In this document: positions 1-5,826 of the stretch, piece by piece | Numbering within the stretch: the stretch's first letter is position 1 | Layout of the letters: every line of letters starts with the position of its first letter | Assembly (NCBI GenBank): GCA_003641785.1 | Contig: QNAO01000056.1 | Span: forward strand, 1 to 6,283 | DNA: 6,283 nt | Reading direction: 5' to 3' | Source of the DNA: Thermotogae bacterium | GTDB lineage: Bacteria > Thermotogota > Thermotogae > Thermotogales > DSM-5069 | The notes under the pieces: generated by a model | The model's input: only the letters and a program-made list of their open reading frames with translations | Database searches by the model: none | What the model was told of the DNA's origin: nothing | Made by a program: the position numbers and the translations under genes

Positions 1-197
1 AGCTCAAAGGACTTCAGGAGATATGTTCAATCTTCGTTGCGACAGCGAATCCCTTACAAATTGTTGTTGCTCAAACGGAACAAGGTCGTGGCGTTGTGGG
101 AGTCATTGATGGTCGCAGTCCACGAGGTGTTGAAGCCAAGAAGGATAGAGAGTTTCGCTGGAAGTTCTTAAGGGAAATTACACGCTATAAAAAGTGA
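1..197 (+). CDS. Adenosine-specific kinase (DUF355/PF04008 family), C-terminal part
   Basis: This is the last 64 codons (frame beginning at base 3) of a gene that starts before the window and ends at TGA 195-197. The translation contains SIFVATANPLQIVVAQTEQG, then GRGVVGVIDGRSPRGVE, and ends in a basic RWKFLREITRYKK tail. The order 'ATANP - AQTEQGRG - GVIDG-SP-GVE' is the conserved C-terminal half of the small adenosine-specific kinase family, whose members are about 160 residues long and are found in archaea and thermophilic bacteria. Family knowledge: these cytosolic proteins bind adenosine or AMP and are annotated as adenosine kinases, although the physiological role is poorly defined. The start and promoter lie outside the window. 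No clear terminator follows, so read-through into the permease gene is possible. Confidence 0.85.
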   Translation, partial: LKGLQEICSIFVATANPLQIVVAQTEQGRGVVGVIDGRSPRGVEAKKDREFRWKFLREITRYKK

Positions 198-247
198 TAT
201 CACTGGTTTATTGGAACGTTTCTACACAGATTCTTAATTTGCATGAA

Positions 248-276
248 TCGATAGATCAACAATGCAGTTTTATGAT
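248..276 (+). promoter_or_regulatory. Candidate promoter of the permease gene
   Basis: TCGATA (248-253), a 17-base spacer and TATGAT (271-276) match the sigma-70 consensus at 4 of 6 and 5 of 6 positions. Transcription would begin near 283. That is downstream of the first in-frame start codons (TTG 279, ATG 282) and about 30 bases before the Shine-Dalgarno-supported start at 315, so the promoter and the proposed start agree. Found by eye only. Confidence 0.35.
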
Positions 277-301
277 AATTGATGAACTTTTCTGAAGAGC
301 A

Positions 302-308
302 GGGAGGT
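302..308 (+). promoter_or_regulatory. Strong ribosome binding site deciding the permease start
   Basis: GGGAGGT lies 6 bases before TTG 315, which is in frame with the permease. The earlier in-frame candidates TTG 279 and ATG 282 have no purine-rich stretch upstream; the preceding bases are TTTTATGATAAT. The site therefore favours a start at 315 and removes 12 residues (MMNFSEEQGGSP) that do not look like part of a membrane protein. Confidence 0.75.
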
Positions 309-314
309 TCTCCA

Positions 315-1592
315 TTGTACATAAAAAGCATAGCGATGGCTGTTTTAGCTGTTATTGGGTATTATTACGCAATATTTGGCAAGAGATCTAAAGCGGCTTT
401 TATTTTTCTGATTTCAATATTAATCTTGACTTTTCGGCTTTTCAAAGAAGCTGATCTTGAGTCGATAGGTACAGTTGTCGATTTCAATACGATAGGACTT
501 CTCCTCGGTATGATGATTATCGTCGGAATACTGAAAACTACCGGTTTCTTTCAATACGTAGCCATTAAAGCGGTGAGTATTAGCGGTGCAAATTTCTGGA
601 AGATGATTTTCTTACTTATGTTTACAGTGGCTCTGGTATCGGCTTTTCTGGACAACCTTATAACGATTATCCTTGTTTCTCCTATGATATTTCTTATCGC
701 TGATAGTCTCGAAATCAGCCCTGTTCCTTTCATAATGATGACGATTTTTGCAGATAATTTCGGAGGCTCGATGACTCTTATAGGAAGTCCTCTCAACATA
801 GTCCTGGGGTCCATTTCGAAGTTGAGCTTCGGATCGTTTTTGATAAATATGACGCCTATAGCACTACTTTCAATGTTTTCGATGATACTGTTATTCAAAA
901 AATCTTTCCCAGCCACGCAACAACTGAACAAGAGGCTTCAAAAGCTTTCAAAGATAAATCCTGCAGATGCTATAACAGATCTTCGACTCATGAAAATATC
1001 TCTGGGTGTTTTTCTTGGTGTTTTACTGGGACTCATCTTGCATTCAGTTTTTCACGTGGAGATGTCACTGATGGCTCTGTTAGGCGCTATGATACTGCTC
1101 CTGATTTTAGGCAAGGAGATAGAAGATGTTGCGAAAAACATTGACTGGGACACAATATTCCTTTTTATGGGTCTCTTTGTTATTTCTTATGGATTGAAGG
1201 AAATCGGCGTTATTAGTGCTCTTGCAAACCTGTTTTCCCCTCTAAGGGGGTTTCAATTCCTTGTAGTGATATTTATACTCTGGCTCTCGGCTGTTGCAAC
1301 GCCATTTCTGAGTGCTGTTCCGGCAACGCTGATATTTGCACCCGCTTTGAGTATGCTGGTTTCATCTGGATTCACACCTGAGTTGTGGTGGGCATTTGCT
1401 ATTGGGGCGAATTTTGGCAGCAACCTCACGCCTGTCGGTGCTGTTCAAAACCTTGCAGGTGTGGCAATTTTGGAAAAGAATCTCAAGAGACACTTTCCGT
1501 TTGGAGAGTACTTTCGATACAGTTTTAAAGTAACTTTTCTCTCAATGATTTTGGCAACAGTGTACATAACTGTTAGATGGTTTGTTTTTTGA
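315..1592 (+). CDS. ArsB/NhaD-like ion permease (CitMHS fold, PF03600)
   Basis: This is a polytopic inner-membrane transporter of 425 residues from TTG 315, with about 11-12 hydrophobic segments, the usual size for the ArsB/NhaD/SLC13-like superfamily. Using numbering from TTG 315, the first half carries SAFLDN (109-114, with D113 and N114) and NFGGSMTLIGSPLN (148-161). These correspond to the family's 'SAFLDN' and 'N-GG-TLIG-PPN' signatures. A central loop of about residues 196-225 is basic and hydrophilic. The second half has NIDWDTIFLFMGLF (from 275) and GANFGSNLTPVGAVQN (364-379), matching the family's 'GAN-GGNLTPIGA-N'. The two halves are inverted-type repeats. The second-half equivalent of the DN motif reads FLSAVP (331-336), lacking Asp-Asn. 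The substrate cannot be set from sequence: arsenite, Na+/H+ exchange or a dicarboxylate are all options. No ars regulator or reductase is adjacent. Confidence 0.8.
   Translation: MYIKSIAMAVLAVIGYYYAIFGKRSKAAFIFLISILILTFRLFKEADLESIGTVVDFNTIGLLLGMMIIVGILKTTGFFQYVAIKAVSISGANFWKMIFLLMFTVALVSAFLDNLITIILVSPMIFLIADSLEISPVPFIMMTIFADNFGGSMTLIGSPLNIVLGSISKLSFGSFLINMTPIALLSMFSMILLFKKSFPATQQLNKRLQKLSKINPADAITDLRLMKISLGVFLGVLLGLILHSVFHVEMSLMALLGAMILLLILGKEIEDVAKNIDWDTIFLFMGLFVISYGLKEIGVISALANLFSPLRGFQFLVVIFILWLSAVATPFLSAVPATLIFAPALSMLVSSGFTPELWWAFAIGANFGSNLTPVGAVQNLAGVAILEKNLKRHFPFGEYFRYSFKVTFLSMILATVYITVRWFVF
1556..1590 (+). terminator. Weak candidate terminator inside the end of the permease gene
   Basis: AACAGT (1556-1561) and ACTGTT (1569-1574) form a 6-bp stem around a 7-base loop. 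A T-rich run, TTTGTTTTTT (1581-1590), follows after a 6-base gap, immediately before the TGA. The stem is AT-rich and the gap is longer than in classical intrinsic terminators, so the call is weak. It is the only terminator-like structure at the permease end, because the convergent gene begins 14 bases further on. Confidence 0.25.
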
Positions 1593-1606
1593 GAGTGAAG
1601 ATGATC

Positions 1607-2911
1607 CTAACGCAGCTTCACAACCCAGATATCTCCTCCACCATGAGATCGAGCTTTAATCCCCATAACTGGCGAATAAGAGATTCCGGATACTACGTAC
1701 TCTGTGCTTTTAACCTTTTGAATCCCATACGCTATTTCGTCCATATCATCGCCAAGGCATGTTTGCCACTGCAGGTTGCCTTGGGAGTCTGTTTTTACAA
1801 CCCAGTAGTCGCTGCCCCCGTGCTTTCCGCTCACATCACCATCGTAGGACCACGTAGCCCCGCAAATTATGAAACCCTTGTCCTCTGTCTGAAGTATTTC
1901 AGCTCCAATATCATCATTACTTCCACCAAAGCGTTTACTCCATTTTATTTCTCCAGTTTCTGAAAGTTTCACAAGCCAGTAATCCCCAGCACCACGGCTC
2001 TCATCCACATTATCTGACCATGTTGTTCCTAAGACGGCAAAGCCCTTATCATCCGTTTCAACCACTGAAAAAGCCTGATCCCAATTGTTACCACCTAAGC
2101 ATTTCTGCCACAACATCTCTCCGTTGTTATTCAGTCTAAGTACCCAATAGTCGGCACTTTCGTGCTTTTCTTTGACATCACCGTCGTCTGAAAAAGTGAA
2201 TCCAACCACTATATAACCCTTATCATGCGTTTCACAAACGCTGTATGCGTTGTCCCAACTTGACCCTCCAAAGGTGCGTTCCCATTCGATCTCACCGCTT
2301 TCAGACAGTTTCACGATCCATATATCTTCTTGCCCGTGATTCTTACCAACATCACCATCTTGTGATTTAGTGTAACCAACGAAAATATATCCTCCATCTG
2401 AGACTTGCTGTACATCAAAAGCCGTTTCCACATCGGAACCACCAAAAGTTTTTTCCCATTCAAGATCCCTGTTTTTGTTGAACTTCAAGACCCAAACGTC
2501 CTGCTGTCCGTGATTATTTGTTACATCTCCATCCGTAGACCATGTTGAACCCACTACGATGATACCGCCATCCTTCGTTGAACAGATTCCACTGGCTCCA
2601 TCCGATTTACTCCCGCCCAGGCGTCTTTCCCATAACAACTCACCTGCAGAGCTTATTTCTGCCAAGTAGACATCTTGATCGTCTGTAAATTCCGAGTTTT
2701 CTTTCGTTGTCCAACCTGCAATGAGAACGCGGCTTTCATCCAGAATTGAGAGTCCATAGCCTATGTCTCGAAACATTGTTCCAAGATGCAATTGCCATTC
2801 CACACTTGACACAGACTTTGGATTTGATCTTTCAAAAGGTATGACGAAGATCAAAGTAATGACCAGGGCAGCGAGGATAAGAAGGGTCCACAAATAGGTT
2901 AGCTTTTTCAT
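1607..2911 (-). CDS. Membrane-anchored seven-bladed beta-propeller repeat protein
   Basis: The protein has 434 residues from ATG 2909-2911, preferred over GTG 2918-2920 because the Shine-Dalgarno AAGGTGA overlaps that GTG and sits 5 bases before the ATG. Residues 1-4 are basic and 5-25 form one hydrophobic helix without a clear signal-peptidase site, so I read it as an N-terminal anchor with the rest outside the cytoplasm. Seven repeats begin near residues 37, 93, 150, 208, 266, 322 and 380, spaced 56-58. The consensus is W-[KR]-x-[FL]-GG-(S/N), then a D-A-sV segment, DkGfivvG-TwS-DGDV--HG--DyWvvKLs--GE. Such repeats occur in many poorly characterised exported proteins and suggest a seven-bladed propeller. 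The gene ends in TAG just after the last WVVKLR strand. No catalytic residues are recognised; a role in binding a ligand, polymer or protein partner is inferred only. Confidence 0.75.
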   Translation of the reverse strand: MKKLTYLWTLLILAALVITLIFVIPFERSNPKSVSSVEWQLHLGTMFRDIGYGLSILDESRVLIAGWTTKENSEFTDDQDVYLAEISSAGELLWERRLGGSKSDGASGICSTKDGGIIVVGSTWSTDGDVTNNHGQQDVWVLKFNKNRDLEWEKTFGGSDVETAFDVQQVSDGGYIFVGYTKSQDGDVGKNHGQEDIWIVKLSESGEIEWERTFGGSSWDNAYSVCETHDKGYIVVGFTFSDDGDVKEKHESADYWVLRLNNNGEMLWQKCLGGNNWDQAFSVVETDDKGFAVLGTTWSDNVDESRGAGDYWLVKLSETGEIKWSKRFGGSNDDIGAEILQTEDKGFIICGATWSYDGDVSGKHGGSDYWVVKTDSQGNLQWQTCLGDDMDEIAYGIQKVKSTEYVVSGISYSPVMGIKARSHGGGDIWVVKLR

Positions 2912-2916
2912 AAAGC

Positions 2917-2923
2917 TCACCTT
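2917..2923 (-). promoter_or_regulatory. Ribosome binding site of the propeller gene
   Basis: On the minus strand AAGGTGA precedes ATG 2911-2909 by 5 bases. The alternative upstream GTG at 2920-2918 falls inside this site and so cannot use it, which supports the shorter 434-residue protein. Confidence 0.65.
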
Positions 2924-2928
2924 CTTTC

Positions 2929-2944
2929 AGGGTTTTGTAACCCT
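2929..2944 (-). other. Perfect hairpin in the propeller-gene leader
   Basis: AGGGTT and AACCCT (2929-2934 and 2939-2944) form a perfect 6-bp stem with a 4-base loop. No T-run follows on either strand, so it is not an intrinsic terminator. It lies between the predicted transcription start (about 2948) and the Shine-Dalgarno site, placing it almost at the 5' end of the mRNA, where such stems can stabilise transcripts. The functional reading is inference. Confidence 0.4.
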
Positions 2945-2954
2945 ACACTAAGTA

Positions 2955-2963
2955 ATTATATCA
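2955..2963 (-). promoter_or_regulatory. Extended -10 promoter of the propeller gene
   Basis: The minus strand reads TGATATAAT, an exact TATAAT with the TGn extension. No good -35 is seen at 16-18 bases, which is usual for extended -10 promoters. The predicted start near 2948 leaves a leader of about 37 bases. This would let the gene be transcribed independently of the MFS gene just upstream, whose stop codon is 2966-2968. Confidence 0.5.
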
Positions 2964-2965
2964 CA

Positions 2966-4225
2966 CTAATTTGAAGCGGCTTGCTCGCTCTCAGCTGTGA
3001 AGAATTTTTTCATACCCCCAGCCAGGAAAAGGATTGTCACTACACTGTTCGCGATCATAGCGTAGAAAATGATCCATTGCACGTGAATTGAATCTAAGGC
3101 GAATCCGAAAATTACAGACCCAAGAGGAACAGCAAGTTGGGAAAGCAGCGACATTACCGAAAAAGCCCGCGATCGAATTTCGGTTGGAGTTTTTTTCTGA
3201 AATAAAGTTATCAATGGTGTGTTGACCATGGCATTGAAAATCCCTAAAACCACGAATATGAACGCCAAGACAAGAAAATATGTCCACGTCCCCCTGCCAA
3301 AGTAGGTAATGAGGGTCTCAAAAGCCACTGCACTGAAAATTGCAAAAAACAACGTTTCTACGATCAGTCCTGTGCTGAAAAGAGAATACATGTCTTTTTT
3401 GTAGAGAAATGCCCCAAGTATTAAATTTCCAAACAAAATACCGACAACCCAGGCAGTTTCGAGAAATCCATACTGCTGACTGGAAAAACCGGCGACTTGC
3501 CTTGAAAAATATGGAAATACAACCGAAAAGATTGGTGCGATCAGGAAGTTAGAAATCATTGCGAACAACAGAATGAATAGAAGCCCCGGAACTTCTCTGA
3601 AAAAGCGGACACCTTCCAGGATTTCTTTTACTGCCGTTTTTACTGTTAACCTCGAAGCCTTTCTTCTGTAATTGTATTCAATAAAGAGTTCGCTCACGGC
3701 GGAAGCCACAAATGAAATACCGTTTGCCAGGAATACTGCCGTGATTCCAAAAAGTCCATAGAGTATTCCACCGAGGGCAGGTCCAACTATGTAGCTCAGG
3801 CTGTTGATACCGCTGATAATAGAGTTTGCGCGTGTCAATTGTTCTCGATCCACCAGATCTGGTAGCATTGCCTGTGTTGCAGGATCAAAAAATATGTCCA
3901 TTGTCGAGATCAGAAATTGTCCAACGAACAACACCCACAGTTTCAGAAATCCAAGAGAGGCCCCACCAGCAAGCGTCAATATGAGACCTCCACGTAGGAG
4001 GTCCAGATTCACCATAATTCGCTTTCTGTTGAATCTGTCACCAAAAACCCCTGCCATAGGTGCAAAGGCGATTCTTGGGAGCATTGAAACAAGGACGAAA
4101 GTGCCCATGATGGCACCGGATCCTGTCAGGTCAAGTATGAAAAGAGGCAACGCTATCTGTTGAATACCGCTGCCAATGAGTGATACAAGGCGTCCCAGAG
4201 CGAAGAGCCAGAAGTTCCTTTTCAA
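2966..4225 (-). CDS. MFS transporter, DHA3/MFS_3-type (macrolide-efflux or EntS-like)
   Basis: This is a 419-residue inner-membrane secondary transporter with about 12 hydrophobic segments, the normal length for a 12-helix MFS protein. MFS motif A is at residues 59-69 (GVFGDRFNRKR) between the second and third segments. DPATQAMLPDLV at 114-125, followed by RANS (132-135), is characteristic of the DHA3/MFS_3 group that includes MefA-like macrolide exporters and EntS. A motif C-like GPALGGILYG (148-157) closes the fifth segment and points to an exporter. The central loop (about 186-205) is basic. The start is TTG 4225-4223 behind a weak GGGGGA site about 8 bases upstream; no better start is seen. 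The substrate cannot be inferred. A hairpin separates it from the phosphofructokinase gene, and a short gap with its own promoter separates it from the propeller gene, so a shared function is unproven. Confidence 0.88.
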   Translation of the reverse strand: MKRNFWLFALGRLVSLIGSGIQQIALPLFILDLTGSGAIMGTFVLVSMLPRIAFAPMAGVFGDRFNRKRIMVNLDLLRGGLILTLAGGASLGFLKLWVLFVGQFLISTMDIFFDPATQAMLPDLVDREQLTRANSIISGINSLSYIVGPALGGILYGLFGITAVFLANGISFVASAVSELFIEYNYRRKASRLTVKTAVKEILEGVRFFREVPGLLFILLFAMISNFLIAPIFSVVFPYFSRQVAGFSSQQYGFLETAWVVGILFGNLILGAFLYKKDMYSLFSTGLIVETLFFAIFSAVAFETLITYFGRGTWTYFLVLAFIFVVLGIFNAMVNTPLITLFQKKTPTEIRSRAFSVMSLLSQLAVPLGSVIFGFALDSIHVQWIIFYAMIANSVVTILFLAGGMKKFFTAESEQAASN

Positions 4226-4251
4226 GAAATTTTCCCCCTAATAGGAATTGA

Positions 4252-4280
4252 ATAATGGTGTGCAGCGGAAATCATATCAA
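4252..4280 (-). promoter_or_regulatory. Candidate promoter of the MFS gene
   Basis: On the minus strand TTGATA (4280-4275, 5 of 6 to consensus), a 17-base spacer and CATTAT (4257-4252, 4 of 6) precede the MFS start. Transcription would begin near 4245, giving a leader of about 20 bases that contains the GGGGGA site. It lies downstream of the hairpin after the phosphofructokinase gene, which fits an independent transcription unit. Confidence 0.4.
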
Positions 4281-4297
4281 AAATTCCAAAGAGCACG

Positions 4298-4317
4298 AAA
4301 ACCCGGCGAGTGCCGGG
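4298..4317 (-). terminator. Intrinsic terminator after the phosphofructokinase gene
   Basis: On the minus strand, directly after the TGA (4321-4319), CCCGGC - ACTC - GCCGGG forms a perfect 6-bp, all-GC stem (4317-4302) with a 4-base loop, followed by TTTT (4301-4298). The U-run is short, so efficiency may be partial. The position immediately at the gene end, and the promoter-like sequence just beyond it, support a terminator. Confidence 0.65.
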
Positions 4318-4318
4318 G

Positions 4319-5575
4319 TCATATTTTTGCGGCTTGGCTAAAACGTATCTTAAACTCTTCAGGTTGTATCTTTGCTTCTTTCGCGAGTTTTGCGAGCATT
4401 TCCTTATTTTGAAGATCGCTTTCATTCAGTCTGATCATGTAACTTCTGGCAACTTTGTAGTGTTCCGAATTCACATCTACCAAGCGCACTTTAGTTCTAC
4501 CCGTTTCTGGATCTTTGAGGTTTTCAAAAGACAGGACCTTTATTCTTCCACTGTCTATGCAAATCATACCTCCCCGCTTCTTCTCGGATGCGTTAAGCAA
4601 AGATCTCACAGCGCCGTAGCCGAGTGTTCTTGTGTAGTCAATGTCGAATGGAATGGGCCTAGCGCTTCTCAATTCGTAGCCCAAAGTAACATCGATGATA
4701 TTTACCTTTTCCCCACGCTGCACGAATCGTTTCTGTATTTCTCGCTTTATGATTGTAGCAAGAGGTATTTCGCTCAGCCGTAGATGGCCATGCGGATCCT
4801 TCTCAACCACAACTCCTGGAATCAAGGCGAGTTCGTTGGGATCAATTCGTTCTCCTATTCCTTCAGCTATCACAGCAAGACCGTCTTTTCGGCCTAAAAC
4901 ACGGCGCTTCAACATTGCCCCCTCAATTACATCACACACCTCAGCGAGGCCTACTCTTTCCTTTTTGAATTCTTCGCCTATGATGGTTAACGTTGCACTC
5001 GCAGATTTGCCAATTCCAAGTGCAAGGTGTCCGGCCTTTCGACCCATTGCGACCACGAAGTACCAGCGGTTTGTTGCACGCGCATCCTGCATCAAATTGT
5101 ACAGAAGTTCGCTTCCAACATGTCTCGCAGTCTCAAAACCGAATGTTGGCATGCCACTTGGAAGAGGCAGATCGTTGTCTATTGTCTTCGGCACGTGAGC
5201 AATTCGGAGTTTCTTACTCATTTTCAGCAAACTGCTCGCAGAGAAAGCGGTGTCGTCTCCACCAATTGTTACAAGATAGTTGATTTTCAACTCCTGAAGG
5301 GAATTGATAACTCTTTTCATATCTTCAGGTTTTTTCGTAGGATTTGCCCTTGATGTTCGCAGTATTGATCCACCTTCGATATGGATACGTGATACATCGT
5401 GAATACCAAGTGGTCGTATCATATCAGTTTTGCCCTTCATGAGATGCTCAAAACCATCGTAGATACCAATGACTTCAAGGCCGTTATTGATGGCTTCAAT
5501 TGTTACGGCGTTTATGACACTGTTTATACCGGGAGCAGGTCCCCCTCCAACAAGAATTGCCAATCTTTCAGGCAC
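4319..5575 (-). CDS. pfp: Pyrophosphate-dependent 6-phosphofructokinase
   Basis: This cytosolic glycolytic enzyme phosphorylates fructose 6-phosphate to fructose 1,6-bisphosphate, by signature with PPi rather than ATP, which makes the step reversible. It has 418 residues, longer than the roughly 320 of bacterial ATP-PFK and close to the long PPi-type group known from Thermotogales. Visible sites: GGGPAPGIN (10-18) in the phosphoryl-donor loop; GGDDT (105-109), where D108 replaces the Gly of ATP enzymes (GGDGS); PKTIDND (129-135), with K130 replacing the Gly of PGTIDND and D133 the likely catalytic base; and MGR (177-179) for fructose 6-phosphate binding. Asp108 plus Lys130 is the established determinant pair for PPi use. 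The start is GTG 5575-5573 behind AGGGAGAGGA, 5 bases away. A hairpin terminator follows the stop. It is divergent from hppA, another PPi-using gene. Confidence 0.93.
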   Translation of the reverse strand: MPERLAILVGGGPAPGINSVINAVTIEAINNGLEVIGIYDGFEHLMKGKTDMIRPLGIHDVSRIHIEGGSILRTSRANPTKKPEDMKRVINSLQELKINYLVTIGGDDTAFSASSLLKMSKKLRIAHVPKTIDNDLPLPSGMPTFGFETARHVGSELLYNLMQDARATNRWYFVVAMGRKAGHLALGIGKSASATLTIIGEEFKKERVGLAEVCDVIEGAMLKRRVLGRKDGLAVIAEGIGERIDPNELALIPGVVVEKDPHGHLRLSEIPLATIIKREIQKRFVQRGEKVNIIDVTLGYELRSARPIPFDIDYTRTLGYGAVRSLLNASEKKRGGMICIDSGRIKVLSFENLKDPETGRTKVRLVDVNSEHYKVARSYMIRLNESDLQNKEMLAKLAKEAKIQPEEFKIRFSQAAKI

Positions 5576-5629
5576 TGCTATCCTCTCCCTTCTGTGTTTG
5601 CAATCTTAGAGACCATCGTGTTCTCGCTT

Positions 5630-5635
5630 ATTATA
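5630..5635 (-). promoter_or_regulatory. Candidate -10 of the phosphofructokinase promoter
   Basis: The minus strand has an exact TATAAT at 5635-5630, giving a start near 5623 and a leader of about 48 bases. The sequence 17 bases upstream (TAGCAC, 5658-5653) is a poor -35, so the promoter may need an activator or rely on context. One copy of the AATCTT-centred motif lies next to this -35 position. Confidence 0.4.
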
Positions 5636-5725
5636 TAGCAACCATCCAGAATGTGCTATGTAATCTTCGGGACAACGACAAAAGGTTTTTAGAAGAGAAT
5701 AGCACTACCTTGTTCAAATATCTTC

Positions 5726-5734
5726 TGCTATAAT
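5726..5734 (+). promoter_or_regulatory. Extended -10 promoter of hppA
   Basis: TGCTATAAT contains an exact TATAAT (5729-5734) with a TGn extension. No convincing -35 at standard spacing is seen; the nearest TTGTTC at 5710-5715 is only 13 bases away. The predicted start near 5741 gives a leader of about 86 bases before the TTG start. It diverges from the pfp -10, about 90 bases away. Confidence 0.5.
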
Positions 5735-5810
5735 ATTGCAAGATTGTTGAAAGTAAACTGTAATCTTAGCTAAATGATGAATGATTGCGTATTCTCAGTA
5801 AAGATATTTC

Positions 5811-5818
5811 GGGAGGTG
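5811..5818 (+). promoter_or_regulatory. Strong ribosome binding site of hppA
   Basis: GGGAGGTG lies 8 bases before TTG 5827. It sets the start there rather than at the in-frame TTG 5785, which has no such site; the extra 14 residues (MRILSKDISGGVNL) would include the translated Shine-Dalgarno itself. Confidence 0.75.
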
Positions 5819-5826
5819 TAAATCTC

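Larger units (their letters stand above)
5600..5769. repeat. Four copies of an AATCTT-centred motif between pfp and hppA
   Basis: GCAATCTTAG (5600-5609), GTAATCTTCG (5660-5669), ACAATCTTGC on minus (5747-5738) and GTAATCTTAG (5760-5769) fit the consensus RYAATCTTNS. Two copies flank or follow each predicted promoter: in the pfp leader and near its -35, and at the hppA transcription start and just downstream. They could be operator half-sites of a regulator controlling both genes. The core hexamer also occurs elsewhere in the window, inside genes, so chance is not excluded. Confidence 0.3.

Noticed and set aside
194..203. Perfect palindrome GTGATATCAC overlapping the kinase stop codon
   Set aside because: With no loop and no following T-run it cannot act as a terminator. 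A single 10-base palindrome is not enough to claim an operator.
551..931. Antisense open frame of 126 codons opposite the permease
   Set aside because: It lies fully within the well-supported permease gene, has no family resemblance and no ribosome site. The low density of stops on the opposite strand explains it.
1236..1251. CCCCT-CTA-AGGGG inverted repeat within the permease gene
   Set aside because: It has a very short loop and no T-run, and encodes an ordinary loop of the protein (SPLRG). Probably coincidental.
1577..1963. Plus-strand open frame across the permease end and the propeller gene
   Set aside because: Its sequence is antisense to the propeller repeats and shows no domain or codon pattern of its own.
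4222..4425. Minus-strand frame of 67 codons spanning the pfp-MFS junction
   Set aside because: It overlaps the phosphofructokinase 3' end in another frame and runs through the terminator hairpin and the MFS promoter. No ribosome site or recognisable protein.
4695..5353. Several plus-strand frames opposite the phosphofructokinase gene
   Set aside because: Overlapping antisense frames with compositions typical of shadows; the minus-strand gene has every catalytic motif.
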